DNA from: Streptomyces sp. TSRI0107
GTDB taxonomy: Bacteria; Actinomycetota; Actinomycetes; Streptomycetales; Streptomycetaceae
Reading direction: 5' to 3'
Length of the DNA stretch: 64,000 bases
NCBI RefSeq assembly: GCF_001905845.1
Contig: NZ_LIVZ01000011.1
Span: forward strand, 62,001-126,000
In this document: one piece after another, positions 49,148 through 57,354 of the stretch
How positions within the stretch are numbered: position 1 is the first letter of the stretch
How the letters are laid out: every line of letters starts with the position of its first letter
The notes under the pieces: model-generated
Told to the model about the DNA's origin: nothing
Databases searched by the model: none
Seen by the model: only the letters and a program-made list of their open reading frames with translations
Program-made: the position numbers and the translations under genes

Positions 49148-49729
49148 CTATCCGACGCGATCGTCCAAGGCCTTTACGCAGGCCATTTTCAAGCGCGCCC
49201 GACCTCGGGTGAATGCGGATTCGGCGGCTTTTACGGAGATGTTGTTCATCCGCGCGAATTCAGCGGTCGAAATTCCCGCCGCGCGGGCGAGTATCACTTC
49301 CTGTTCGCGGCCGCGAAGCTGGTGGACCTGGGTCAGTAACCACCGGCCGAAATCCTCGTCGCAGACGTCTTCCTCGGTCGTGCCGGGATCGTCCAGAAAG
49401 GCCGTACGTTGCAGCAGACGCCTGCGTCGCTCCATGTCACGGTAGAAGTCGATGCAGAGGCGGAGGGCCACGGAGGTCAGGAAGGGGCCCAGGCGATTAC
49501 GGTCCAGGGCGGTGTGCGCCGCGGCCCGGGCCATCGTTTCCTGAACGCAGTCCTCGGCGTCCTGATAACTCGGAAGTCTGCGTCGAACCAGCCGCATGAG
49601 GCGGTCCTGATGCTGGAAGATGTCTTCCCAGGAGCAAGCTGCGGGCGATTGGCAGGTGGAATGTAGCACCATGGGAATTGCAGCCCGTTGTCTCTCGATC
49701 AGGCAGGGGGAATGGCAGCCGGATTCCAT
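49148..49729 (-). CDS. ECF-type RNA polymerase sigma factor
   Basis: The 193-residue protein has sigma region 2 (QHQDRLMRLVRRRLPSYQDA, then EDCVQETMARAAA) and region 4 (REQEVILARAAGISTAEFAR and NNISVKAAESAFTRGRARL). No anti-sigma gene is adjacent. It lies between the halogenase-like flavoprotein gene and the elastin-like gene on the same strand, so it may direct transcription of this locus. Two starts are possible, 49729 or the ATG at 49672; neither has a clear Shine-Dalgarno. Confidence 0.85.
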   Translation of the reverse strand: MESGCHSPCLIERQRAAIPMVLHSTCQSPAACSWEDIFQHQDRLMRLVRRRLPSYQDAEDCVQETMARAAAHTALDRNRLGPFLTSVALRLCIDFYRDMERRRRLLQRTAFLDDPGTTEEDVCDEDFGRWLLTQVHQLRGREQEVILARAAGISTAEFARMNNISVKAAESAFTRGRARLKMACVKALDDRVG

Positions 49730-49815
49730 TTTCTCTCGGCCGTATGGTTTTCCTACCCGAGGCTCCGGGGCGGCAAACCGGAACGGTGCGTTTCCGAATC
49801 AGCAGGAATGATTTT

Positions 49816-51636
49816 TCATTTGCTTTGCCGCCCTTCGGGCTCCACCGTGCGCGGAGCCGGCCGCCGGGTCCAGTCCCGGTTCCAGTTGACCCACATGTCC
49901 CGCACCGTCTGCTGCACGAGCGACGTGCCGCGCCGCAGGTCCGTGGCGCCGGCCTCGACCGCCTCCCGGCCGATCATCCGGGCCCCGCCGGTGAAGTAGG
50001 CGCCCCGCACGTGCCGTGGGGAGCGGAACTTGCCCCACAGCAGGATCCGCATCAGCGGCCAGAGCGTGAACACGCCCGCCGGGCAGCGGTCCTCGGGGTC
50101 GAGGGTGCCCCACACGTCCGGGCACAGCTCGCTCTCGCGGAGCAGCTCGAAGATCCGCGCGACGGTCTCATCCTTCGTCAACTGACCGTCGCGGTAGGCG
50201 AGTACGGCGTCCCGCGACTGGTTGAAGAGCCGCTCGACCCACGGGTTGTCGATCCCCTGCAGGCCCCGGTAGGGAGGCTGCTCCAAGGCGTCGAACACCG
50301 CCCGGTCATGCGTCTTCTCGAACTTCACCGCGACCTGGTTCTGCGCGTTCGTCCCGTACAGCGTGGTGATGGTCCACACCCGGTTCCAGGCGTTCCACAG
50401 CTCGAAGTCGTCGAAGGAGATGTAGCTGCACGACACCAGGTCGTCGTAGAACCGGAACATCCGCTTGATCCACGTCTCCAGGTACGTGAACCGCTCGGTG
50501 GCGAAGTCGTCCTGCCGCACCGCGTCGATCAGCCGGTGGCCGAGCGCGTTGAGCGACATGACGGTCACCGCGAGGCCGCTGGAGAACAGCGGATCGATGA
50601 AGTCGCTGGCGTGCGGCAGCAGGCACCACCGGTCGCCGACCACCGTCTGCGAGGAGAACTGGGTCCGGTCGGTGGAGACGTACGGCCGTACCGACCGCGC
50701 GTGCTCGAACTGCCGGGCCACACTGGGGAATCGCCGGACGTGGCTCCAGAACTCCTCCTCCGCGGACATCCCGTCGGGCCGCGGGTACCGCTCCAGGTCC
50801 AGGTTGACGCCGACACTGCACAGCTCGCTGGTGCCGTTCGCGTGGTTGTCGAAGGGGATGACCCAGAACCAGCCGCCCTCGAAGAGGTGGTGCAGCGTGC
50901 CCTGGCTGAACGGGCTCGGCATCTTGTGTTCCTCGCGCGGGGGCGCGACGGTGTCGAAGGGGCGCACGTTCACCATGTGCGTGAAGATCGTGCGCGACCG
51001 AGTGCGGTACGGCGGCTCCTGCCGCAGCCCCAGCCGCTCGGGCAGGAGCGCCCGCATCCCGCCGGCGTCCACCACGTACGACGCCTGGAAGGTGCCCTTC
51101 TCCCGGGTGACGACGGTCGCCCCGTCCTCCTCGAACTTCACGTCGTCGACGAGGGTGTGGGTGTACGCGGTCGCGCCGTAGGAGACGGCCACGTGGAACA
51201 TGTACGCGTCCACGTCCTGCCGGAAGTAGTGCGAGTCGGGACCGAGCGGCGGCCCCCACGTCGGGTACTGGGTGCACTCCTTCGCCCGGGTCGGCTCGCC
51301 CTCCCGATGGTAGACGAAGCCGAAGTTCCGCTTCACCCCGCAGTTCGACGACACATGGCGGCGCAGCGCCCCGTTGGTCGCCAGGTGCTCGATCTCCGGG
51401 ACGTCGTAGCGGCGGGCCAGTACCCGCAGGCCGAACGTGGTCTCCGGAACGGTGGACTCCCCGATGGCGAACCGGGGATGACCGCTGCCCTCCAGCAGCA
51501 GCACCCGCACGCCGTGGCGCGCGAGGATCGCCCCGAGCATGGTCCCGCCGATGCCGCCCCCGATGATGGCGACGTCGAACACACGCTGGTCGTCCTGCCT
51601 GTCGTCGGTCATGCCGGCGGTCGTGTCTACGGTCAT
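49816..51636 (-). CDS. Flavin-dependent halogenase-like monooxygenase
   Basis: The 606-residue flavoprotein has the dinucleotide motif VAIIGGGIGGTMLGAILA near residue 22 and the segment RFAIGESTVPETTFG, both typical of the flavin-dependent halogenase family. A WxWxIP-type motif appears as GWFWVIPFDNHANG near residue 255. A Lys-bearing segment VKRNFGFVYHREG near residue 102 occupies the area where halogenases have their essential Lys. Length is somewhat greater than PrnA-type enzymes (about 540). True halogenation versus a related hydroxylation is not settled. The ATG at 51636 has GAAAGGA upstream; alternative starts lie 24 bp inward. Confidence 0.75.
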   Translation of the reverse strand: MTVDTTAGMTDDRQDDQRVFDVAIIGGGIGGTMLGAILARHGVRVLLLEGSGHPRFAIGESTVPETTFGLRVLARRYDVPEIEHLATNGALRRHVSSNCGVKRNFGFVYHREGEPTRAKECTQYPTWGPPLGPDSHYFRQDVDAYMFHVAVSYGATAYTHTLVDDVKFEEDGATVVTREKGTFQASYVVDAGGMRALLPERLGLRQEPPYRTRSRTIFTHMVNVRPFDTVAPPREEHKMPSPFSQGTLHHLFEGGWFWVIPFDNHANGTSELCSVGVNLDLERYPRPDGMSAEEEFWSHVRRFPSVARQFEHARSVRPYVSTDRTQFSSQTVVGDRWCLLPHASDFIDPLFSSGLAVTVMSLNALGHRLIDAVRQDDFATERFTYLETWIKRMFRFYDDLVSCSYISFDDFELWNAWNRVWTITTLYGTNAQNQVAVKFEKTHDRAVFDALEQPPYRGLQGIDNPWVERLFNQSRDAVLAYRDGQLTKDETVARIFELLRESELCPDVWGTLDPEDRCPAGVFTLWPLMRILLWGKFRSPRHVRGAYFTGGARMIGREAVEAGATDLRRGTSLVQQTVRDMWVNWNRDWTRRPAPRTVEPEGRQSK

Positions 51637-51682
51637 GTCTACGGTCCTTTCGCGACGGAGGAGCGAGTGGCCGAGCCGGAGT

Positions 51683-52336
51683 TCAGCCCGCGACGGCCGA
51701 GGAGTCCGGCAGGACCCGGCGCAGCCCGCAGACGGCCACCCGGGCGGAGAACGAGACGGCGAACCAGGGGGTCGGCGCCAGTGCGGCCAGCCGGCCCCGC
51801 TCGCCGGGCAGCCGGCGGAAGCCGCGCCCGGTGACATCCAGCCAGGCACCGAAGTGCAGCAGCCGCGCCTCGGCACCGGCGTCCCGGGCCGGGAAGGGCC
51901 GCATGTGCTCGCGCACCGCGCGGGTCAGCGCCGCACGCCGCGCCTCGGCCACCCCGTGCCCGGCGAGGAACCGGTCCAGCGAGGCCGCCGAACGGCACGG
52001 GAACCCGCCCCGCACCCGGGGCGCGCCGTCGGTCAGCCCGGTGTCGTGGAACGCCGCGGCGGCCAGCAGCCCGGCCCGGTCGTAGCCGGTCCCGCGGGCC
52101 CGGGCCCACGCGTCGGCCAGCAGGAACGTCCGCAGCGAGTGCAGCGCGCCGCGCGGCGGCACCAGCCGGGGCAGCTCCCGCAGCGTCGCGTCCGCCAGCG
52201 GGTCCCCCCACAGCTCCGCCAGGCCCGGCTCGGCCATCAGCGGACGCCAGGCGTCCGGCAGCGGCCCGGCCGGATCGTCGCACCGGTCGCCCTGACCGGG
52301 CCCGGACCCATCCGCGTCGGGCAGCCACGTGGACAT
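51683..52336 (-). CDS. HD-domain protein (cyanamide hydratase-like)
   Basis: The 217-residue protein has an HD-fold metal site: HSLRTFLLADAWARARG carries an early His, AAAFHDTGLTDG the HD pair and AVREHMRPFPA the later His. The pattern resembles cyanamide hydratase-like and similar small-molecule HD hydrolases. It is the first gene of the minus arm, 46 bp before the flavoprotein gene. Substrate unknown. Confidence 0.75.
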   Translation of the reverse strand: MSTWLPDADGSGPGQGDRCDDPAGPLPDAWRPLMAEPGLAELWGDPLADATLRELPRLVPPRGALHSLRTFLLADAWARARGTGYDRAGLLAAAAFHDTGLTDGAPRVRGGFPCRSAASLDRFLAGHGVAEARRAALTRAVREHMRPFPARDAGAEARLLHFGAWLDVTGRGFRRLPGERGRLAALAPTPWFAVSFSARVAVCGLRRVLPDSSAVAG

Positions 52337-52752
52337 ACCCCACCCCCTCGCATATGCGGCGTGCTGGTTGCGCCTGTCTCATCTCTCTTTACGCTCCGGA
52401 TTCCGCTTCCCCTCCCGTGTCCCGCGGCCGGTTCGCACCTTGGCCGGTCTTCGTCTACGAACAGGTCGCAAACTCGCCCTGCAACCAGGGGAATTCACCT
52501 AGGCGGACCACAGAAGAGGGAGTATTACCGGCCGTTGGCGGCCACCGGGCCGCCGATACGCGACCGACTCCGCTTTCCCGCACGCGCGTTGTCGCGAAGG
52601 CACGGAGCACGTGCGGCACGCCACCCGTCCCGCGCACATCCGAGTGCCCCGAGAGGCTTCGATCGGGGGAGTGCCCCGGCGCCAGGGAGGCTGGCAGCCT
52701 CGGGACAGCGCCACACGCGCTCCCCGACCCCGCACCATCGAGGCACGAAGTC
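52337..52752. other. Divergent intergenic region, 416 bp, no gene seen
   Basis: The stretch lies between the HD-domain gene (minus) and the START-fold gene (plus), so it should hold promoters for both arms. It is less GC-rich than its surroundings around 52370-52530. No convincing ORF, hairpin terminator or repeat was found. Confidence 0.6.
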
Positions 52753-53259
52753 ATGCTCACTGTCCTGAACGTCCACGAACGCCCGCTCCCCGCCCCGCCC
52801 GAGGCCGTCGGCGCGCTGATCGACTCCCTCGGCGGCGAGAAGGACCGGCTGTGGCCGCCGGAGTGGCCGCCCGTGCGGTTCGAAGGGCCGCTCGCCGTCG
52901 GTGTCTCCGGCGGACACGGCCCCGTGCGGTACGTGGTGAGCCACTACGTTCCGGGGCAGTGGGTGCGCTTCCGCTTCACGGGTCCGAAGGGCTTCGAAGG
53001 CTTCCACGAGTTCAGCGTCGAACGCCTCGACGACCACCGCACCGTGCTGCGCAACACCCTCGTGCTGCGCCCGCGCGGAGTGCGCTGGCTGGGCTGGCTG
53101 CTGTTCTTCCGCCCGCTGCACGACGCCGCGTTCCGAGGAAGCCTCGACCGCGCCGAGCACGCCCTGACCGGGCGGGTGGCGCGTCCCGTGCGCTGGGGGC
53201 CGTACGTACGACTGCTGCGCACCGCGAGCGCCCGGCTGGTACCCCGGCCGGCCGTCTGA
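52753..53259 (+). CDS. SRPBCC-fold protein
   Basis: The 168-residue protein looks like a Bet v1/START-type ligand-binding protein (VSHYVPGQWVRFRFTGPKGF, HEFSVERLDDHRTVLRNTL). It has no signal peptide. The ATG at 52753 is preferred; the longer in-frame upstream sequence looks non-coding. The lipase gene follows after 13 bp, so the two form an operon. A hydrophobic ligand is likely. Confidence 0.75.
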   Translation: MLTVLNVHERPLPAPPEAVGALIDSLGGEKDRLWPPEWPPVRFEGPLAVGVSGGHGPVRYVVSHYVPGQWVRFRFTGPKGFEGFHEFSVERLDDHRTVLRNTLVLRPRGVRWLGWLLFFRPLHDAAFRGSLDRAEHALTGRVARPVRWGPYVRLLRTASARLVPRPAV

Positions 53260-53272
53260 AAGGAGAACCGCC

Positions 53273-54154
53273 ATGAGCATGTTCCCCAACCCCGAGCTGC
53301 CCAAGATCCCCGGCCTGAACTCCGAGAACGTCTTCACGGACATCGCCGCGACGCCCGACCGGCTGTCCGCCCTGGGCCAGGCCGGCACCGCCGGGATCAT
53401 CGCCGCGGTCGACGTGCAGGCCGGACTGGACGACTGGGACCTGCCGCTGCTGCCGGAGCATCCGCGTCCGGTAGTGCTCGTGCACGGCACCTTCGGCAAC
53501 CGCGGCTACACCTGGACCCAGGCCGCCCCGCTGCTGCGGCAGCACGGCTACCGGATCTTCCGCCCCGACTACGGACAGCACCTCAACCCCGTGCTGTTCG
53601 GACTCGGCGACATCAGGCAGTCCGCCCAGCAGCTCAGCGAGTTCGTCGACGAGGTGCTGCGGCGCACCGGCGCCGCACAGGTGGACATGGTCGGCTTCTC
53701 GCAGGGCGGGATGATGCCCCGCTACTACATCCAGGCCCTGGGCGGCGCCCCGAAGGTGCACCACCTCGTCGGCATCGCGCCCGGCACCCGCGGCGTCACC
53801 GCGCAGGGCCTGATGCGGCTGGCCCGCCAGATCCCCGGCGCCAGGGAACTGGTCGAGCAGGGCCCCGTCCACCTGACCGTGCCGGCCTGGCCGCAGCTCC
53901 AGTCCGACAGCGAGTTCATCCGCGAACTCGGCGAACTCGGCGAGACCAGCGAAAGCGTCCGCTACACCGTCATCGCCACCCGGTACGACGACGTCGTCAC
54001 CCCGTACGAGTCGTGCGCCCTGAAGGAGACACCGGGGCACTACGTGCGGAACCTGGTCCTCCAGGACTTCGACCCCGAGGACCGCACCCCGCACGCGAGC
54101 ATGCCGTACAACCCCACCGTGCTGAACCTGATGCTGACGGCACTGGCGGACTGA
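53273..54154 (+). CDS. Lipase/esterase, class 2 (EstA/LipA-like alpha/beta hydrolase)
   Basis: The 293-residue hydrolase has the oxyanion segment VVLVHGTFGNRGYTWTQAAP and the nucleophile elbow MVGFSQGGMMPRYY. RYDDVVTPYESCAL probably contains the acid residue and the late segment the His. No signal peptide is obvious, so it may be intracellular or use a non-standard route. It follows the SRPBCC gene and ends 4 bp before the third MITE. Confidence 0.85.
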   Translation: MSMFPNPELPKIPGLNSENVFTDIAATPDRLSALGQAGTAGIIAAVDVQAGLDDWDLPLLPEHPRPVVLVHGTFGNRGYTWTQAAPLLRQHGYRIFRPDYGQHLNPVLFGLGDIRQSAQQLSEFVDEVLRRTGAAQVDMVGFSQGGMMPRYYIQALGGAPKVHHLVGIAPGTRGVTAQGLMRLARQIPGARELVEQGPVHLTVPAWPQLQSDSEFIRELGELGETSESVRYTVIATRYDDVVTPYESCALKETPGHYVRNLVLQDFDPEDRTPHASMPYNPTVLNLMLTALAD

Positions 54155-54158
54155 ACCC

Positions 54159-54363
54159 CTAGGGGGTGTCTCGTCGATCAGGCCGGATCAGGGAGCGGCG
54201 TCTGGTGCCGTGCATCGCAAGGCGGAGGAGGGAGCCGATGCGATGGGGGTCCCCCCTGCTCGAGCGGAGCCGAGAGCTTGGGGGAATCGGGGACCGACGA
54301 CAACGCGGCGAGGCGCGGTGCCAGACGCCGCGAGCCCGGCATGATCGGCGAGACACCCTCTAG
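54159..54363. mobile_element. MITE-like element, copy 3 (205 bp including CTAG borders)
   Basis: Terminal inverted repeats begin GGGGTGTCTCGTCGATCA. It matches the reverse complement of copy 1 almost throughout, but has a 39-bp insertion around 54246-54286. The insertion contains a TCCCCC/GGGGGA hairpin (54250-54255 with 54280-54285) enclosing CTCGAGCGGAGCCGAG, a block that I recall as a dispersed Streptomyces repeat. CTAG bounds both ends. No coding sequence is present. Confidence 0.9.
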
Positions 54364-54369
54364 GGCCCG

Positions 54370-55200
54370 CTACCGGCTGCCGTCCAGCAGCACGCGCGCG
54401 ACCAGTGCCGGGTCGTCGTTCATCGGGACGTGTCCGCAGCCGGGCAGGCGGACCAGCCGGGCCCGCGGGATGACGGTCTTGGCGCGGACGCCCTGCCGGG
54501 GCACGAGCAGCCGGTCCCGGCTGCCCCAGGCGACGGTGACCGGCAGCCCCGGCACGTCCTCGCTGAACCGCACGCCCCGGCCCGAGCGCAGCGTCTCGGA
54601 GAACCCCTCGGCGTGCGCGAGCGCCCGGGTCTCGGCGATCACGGCCTCCGGCGCGCGCCGGGCCGGGCGGGCGTAGATGGTGCTCGTCAGCAGCGTCCGG
54701 CCGACCGCCGACGGCGCCAGCCGCTCCACCACCGACGAGGGGGTGCGGCGGGCGATCTCCCGCATCGTCAGCAGCACCCCGAACGCGTAGCGCCGCTCGG
54801 CCTCGGACCAGAACCCCGCCGGGGACAGCGCCGTGACCGAGCGGACCCGGCCCGCGCGGCCGAGTTCCAGCGCCAGCAGCCCGCCCAGCGAGTTGCCCGC
54901 CACATGGGGCCGTTCGACGCCCAGCGCCTCGCACAGCGCGGTGAGCACGGTGGTCATCGTCGGCAGGTCGTGCGGCAGCCCGTCCGGGAGCGCCGGCGAC
55001 TCGCCGAACCCGGGCAGGTCCACGGCGATCACGTCACGCTCCTTGGCCAGCACGGGTATCACCGGGTCCCAGGCCTGCCGGTGGTGGCCTATGCCGTGCA
55101 GCAGGAGCAACGGTTCGCCGTCGCCCTCGCGCGCGTAGGAGACGGTCAACTGCCGCGGCCCGGTGGGGGTGGGGACCGTGAAGGAGACGGAGGCGGACAT
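54370..55200 (-). CDS. Alpha/beta hydrolase
   Basis: The 276-residue protein has LLLLHGIGHHRQAWDPVIP as oxyanion loop and the nucleophile elbow VAGNSLGGLLALELG. The acid lies in the TVAWGSRDRLLVP segment and the catalytic His in LPGCGHVPMNDDP. The shape is that of small-molecule esterases, epoxide hydrolases or C-C hydrolases. The ATG at 55200 is preferred over upstream in-frame starts. It is divergent from the SigJ-type sigma gene. Confidence 0.85.
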   Translation of the reverse strand: MSASVSFTVPTPTGPRQLTVSYAREGDGEPLLLLHGIGHHRQAWDPVIPVLAKERDVIAVDLPGFGESPALPDGLPHDLPTMTTVLTALCEALGVERPHVAGNSLGGLLALELGRAGRVRSVTALSPAGFWSEAERRYAFGVLLTMREIARRTPSSVVERLAPSAVGRTLLTSTIYARPARRAPEAVIAETRALAHAEGFSETLRSGRGVRFSEDVPGLPVTVAWGSRDRLLVPRQGVRAKTVIPRARLVRLPGCGHVPMNDDPALVARVLLDGSR

Positions 55201-55365
55201 GCTGCTCCTCGTGGTTGCGCCGGGGACTTTGCGTAGACACCCTGTCAGCAATTGCTACCGACGGGTAGCCCCCGAATGCGCCCGATCGCGCGCCCCCGCG
55301 CGAACGGCGCGCGTCGCACCGGATTTCGCCTGGACACCACCGCGCGCGTCGGCTGGGATGGGCCC

Positions 55366-56247
55366 GTGACCACCGACACCGCCACGGACGTCTTCGAAGA
55401 GCACCGCCCGCTCCTCCTGGGAGTCGCCTACCGCATGCTCGGCCGCGTGGCCGACGCCGAGGACGTGGTCCAGGACGCCTGGCTGCGCTGGGCCGGCGCC
55501 GACCGGAGCGGGGTGCGCGAAGCCCGCGCCTACCTGGTGCGCATCACCACCCGCCTCGCCATCGACCGCCTCCGCCAGATCAAGGCACGCGGGGAGACCT
55601 ACGTCGGCCCCTGGCTGCCCGAGCCGTACGTCACCGCCCACGAGGAAGCGGTTCCGGACACCGCCGAACGAGCCGTGCTCGCCGACTCCGTCTCCCTCGC
55701 CGTCCTCGTCGTCCTGGAGTCGCTGTCGCCGCTGGAACGCGCGGTCTTCGTGCTCCGCGAGGCCTTCGGCTACCCCTACGCCGAGATCGCCGCCCTGCTC
55801 GACCGCGGGGAACCGGCCGTACGGCAGATGGCCGGCCGGGCCCGCAAGCACGTCGACGAACGCCGGCCGCGCTATGACGTCGACCCCGCCCAGCGCCGCG
55901 ACCTCACCGAACGGTTCCTCAACGCCGCCGCGGAGGGCGACCTGGAGGGCCTGATGGCGCTGCTCGCCCCCGACGTCCGGCTCGTCGGCGACAGCGGCGG
56001 CAAGTCCCGGGCGCCCCTGCGGGAGCTGGAGACCGCCGACAAGGTGGGCCGCTTCCTCATCGGCGCGGCGGCGCAGACCGGCTCCGTGTCCTTCCGCTTC
56101 CTGGAGGTCAACGGCGGCCCCGCGGTCCTCGTGACGGACGACGGCCGACCGGACTCCGTCCTCCAGCTCGACGTCCTCGACGGACGCGTCCAGGCCGTCT
56201 ACATCATCCGTAACCCGGACAAGCTGCGGTCGGTGGCCGCCGGCTGA
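55366..56247 (+). CDS. SigJ/ECF41-type RNA polymerase sigma factor
   Basis: The 293-residue protein has sigma region 2 (VAYRMLGRVADAEDVVQDAW), region 4 (LSPLERAVFVLREAFGYPYAE) and a C-terminal SnoaL-like domain (about residues 180-290; LTERFLNAAAEGDLEGLMAL). In ECF41-type proteins this domain modulates activity. The GTG start at 55366 is used. It is divergent from an alpha/beta hydrolase, possibly its target. A strong terminator follows. Confidence 0.92.
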   Translation: MTTDTATDVFEEHRPLLLGVAYRMLGRVADAEDVVQDAWLRWAGADRSGVREARAYLVRITTRLAIDRLRQIKARGETYVGPWLPEPYVTAHEEAVPDTAERAVLADSVSLAVLVVLESLSPLERAVFVLREAFGYPYAEIAALLDRGEPAVRQMAGRARKHVDERRPRYDVDPAQRRDLTERFLNAAAEGDLEGLMALLAPDVRLVGDSGGKSRAPLRELETADKVGRFLIGAAAQTGSVSFRFLEVNGGPAVLVTDDGRPDSVLQLDVLDGRVQAVYIIRNPDKLRSVAAG

Positions 56248-56267
56248 CCGCTCCCGCACCACCGCCG

Positions 56268-56293
56268 AAGCCCCCGTCCCGCGACGGGGGCTT
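56268..56293 (+). terminator. Rho-independent-like terminator after the SigJ-type gene
   Basis: A perfect 11-bp inverted repeat (AAGCCCCCGTC with GACGGGGGCTT) and a CCGC tetraloop are followed by a short T-run. Confidence 0.85.
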
Positions 56294-56381
56294 TGCCGTC
56301 ATGTCACGGACACGCGCCCGTACGAACGCTTCATGAACGCTCCACCGCGGCGCTCCCGCGCGCCGTGCCGGGGATCGAGGA

Positions 56382-56395
56382 TTGGTCTTGACCAA
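56382..56395. promoter_or_regulatory. dre-like palindrome overlapping the GntR promoter
   Basis: TTGGTC-TT-GACCAA is a perfect 6-bp palindrome with a 2-bp centre. It resembles the HutC/DasR site TGGTCTAGACCA. It overlaps the -35 box, so it probably mediates autoregulation by the downstream GntR protein. Confidence 0.65.
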
Positions 56396-56416
56396 GGGTG
56401 AGGGCCGCCCTATGGT
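56388..56416 (+). promoter_or_regulatory. Housekeeping-type promoter of the GntR gene
   Basis: TTGACC (56388-56393) and TATGGT (56411-56416) are separated by 17 bp, close to the sigma-70 consensus. The start codon lies 77 bp downstream. Confidence 0.7.
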
Positions 56417-56493
56417 CGCAGACAAGTGCAACAACCTTTAATAAACAAGGGCGCTAAAACGCCGCGGGATCACCGGCGATTGCGGAGGACAGG

Positions 56494-57255
56494 GTGGGGA
56501 CCACGCAGCTGGAATCGGTGCCGGAACCTAAGTACTGGCATCTCAGGACCGTGCTCACCGAGGCACTGGACTCGGAGTTCTCCGTCGGCGAGATCCTGCC
56601 CAACGAGCGCGAGCTCGCCGCCCGCTTCGGCGTCGCCCGCGCGACCCTGCGCCAGGCCCTGGAGCAGCTCGAACTGGAGGGCAGGCTCCAGCGCCGCCGC
56701 GGCGTCGGCACGACCGTGGCGCCGCCCCGCGTGGGAGTGGCCGTCGGCACCGAGCGGCACTCCTGGCCCGGCGCGGGCGACGACGCCTGGCAGGCCGCCG
56801 ACTGCACTGCCGCCGCCCCGCCGGCCGCCGTCGCCGCCGCTCTCGAGACCGGCCGTGACGAACCCGTGCACACCGTCCGCCGCACCCGGATGACCCACGG
56901 GCAGCCGGTCGCCGCGGAACTGCTCTACATCCCCGCGTCCTCGGTGCCCGACCTGACCGCCATCGACGCCCCTTCCGGAGCGGCACGCGCGCGTGCGGTG
57001 CTGCGCGAGCTGCAGCGGCTGGAACTGGAGGGGCGGGACAGCGCGGTCGAGCTGGGCTCGGCCCGCGCGGACGACGCCAAGGAACTGGACCGGCTGCCGG
57101 GCGCGCCCGTCCTCGTCGTCACCACCCGCTTCTTCGCCGAGGGCCGCACCGCCGCGCTCTCCGTCGCCACCTACCGCGCGGACACCTGCCGGCTGACCTT
57201 CGGGGACTTCGGCGCCGTCGAGATCCACGAGGACCCGGAGCGCCGCGCCTCCTGA
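56494..57255 (+). CDS. GntR family regulator, HutC subfamily
   Basis: The 253-residue protein has a winged helix (about residues 35-75; LPNERELAARFGVARATLRQ) and a C-terminal UTRA effector domain (VHTVRRTRMTHGQPVAAELL). Such proteins sense sugars or related metabolites, for example phosphorylated aminosugars. It starts with GTG at 56494. Upstream is a promoter overlapped by a dre-like palindrome. It is convergent with a ROK regulator gene, a family often linked to sugar control. Confidence 0.9.
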   Translation: MGTTQLESVPEPKYWHLRTVLTEALDSEFSVGEILPNERELAARFGVARATLRQALEQLELEGRLQRRRGVGTTVAPPRVGVAVGTERHSWPGAGDDAWQAADCTAAAPPAAVAAALETGRDEPVHTVRRTRMTHGQPVAAELLYIPASSVPDLTAIDAPSGAARARAVLRELQRLELEGRDSAVELGSARADDAKELDRLPGAPVLVVTTRFFAEGRTAALSVATYRADTCRLTFGDFGAVEIHEDPERRAS

Positions 57256-57354
57256 GCCCGCCGCACCATCCCGCGGCGCCTGGGCGCGGTCAGCGAAGGC
57301 ACGGCACACGACGGCACGGCACACGACGGCACGGTCGCCGACGGCAGGTCGCCG

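Noticed and set aside
48018..49339. Plus-strand open frames running across the 25-bp array and the elastin-like gene
   Set aside because: The array unit is not a multiple of three, so the apparent peptides are chance products, and the rest is antisense to the Gly/Ala-rich gene.
52354..52752. N-terminal extension of the SRPBCC protein
   Set aside because: The extension has no fold-like pattern and lies in the divergent promoter region; the ATG at 52753 gives a normal family length.
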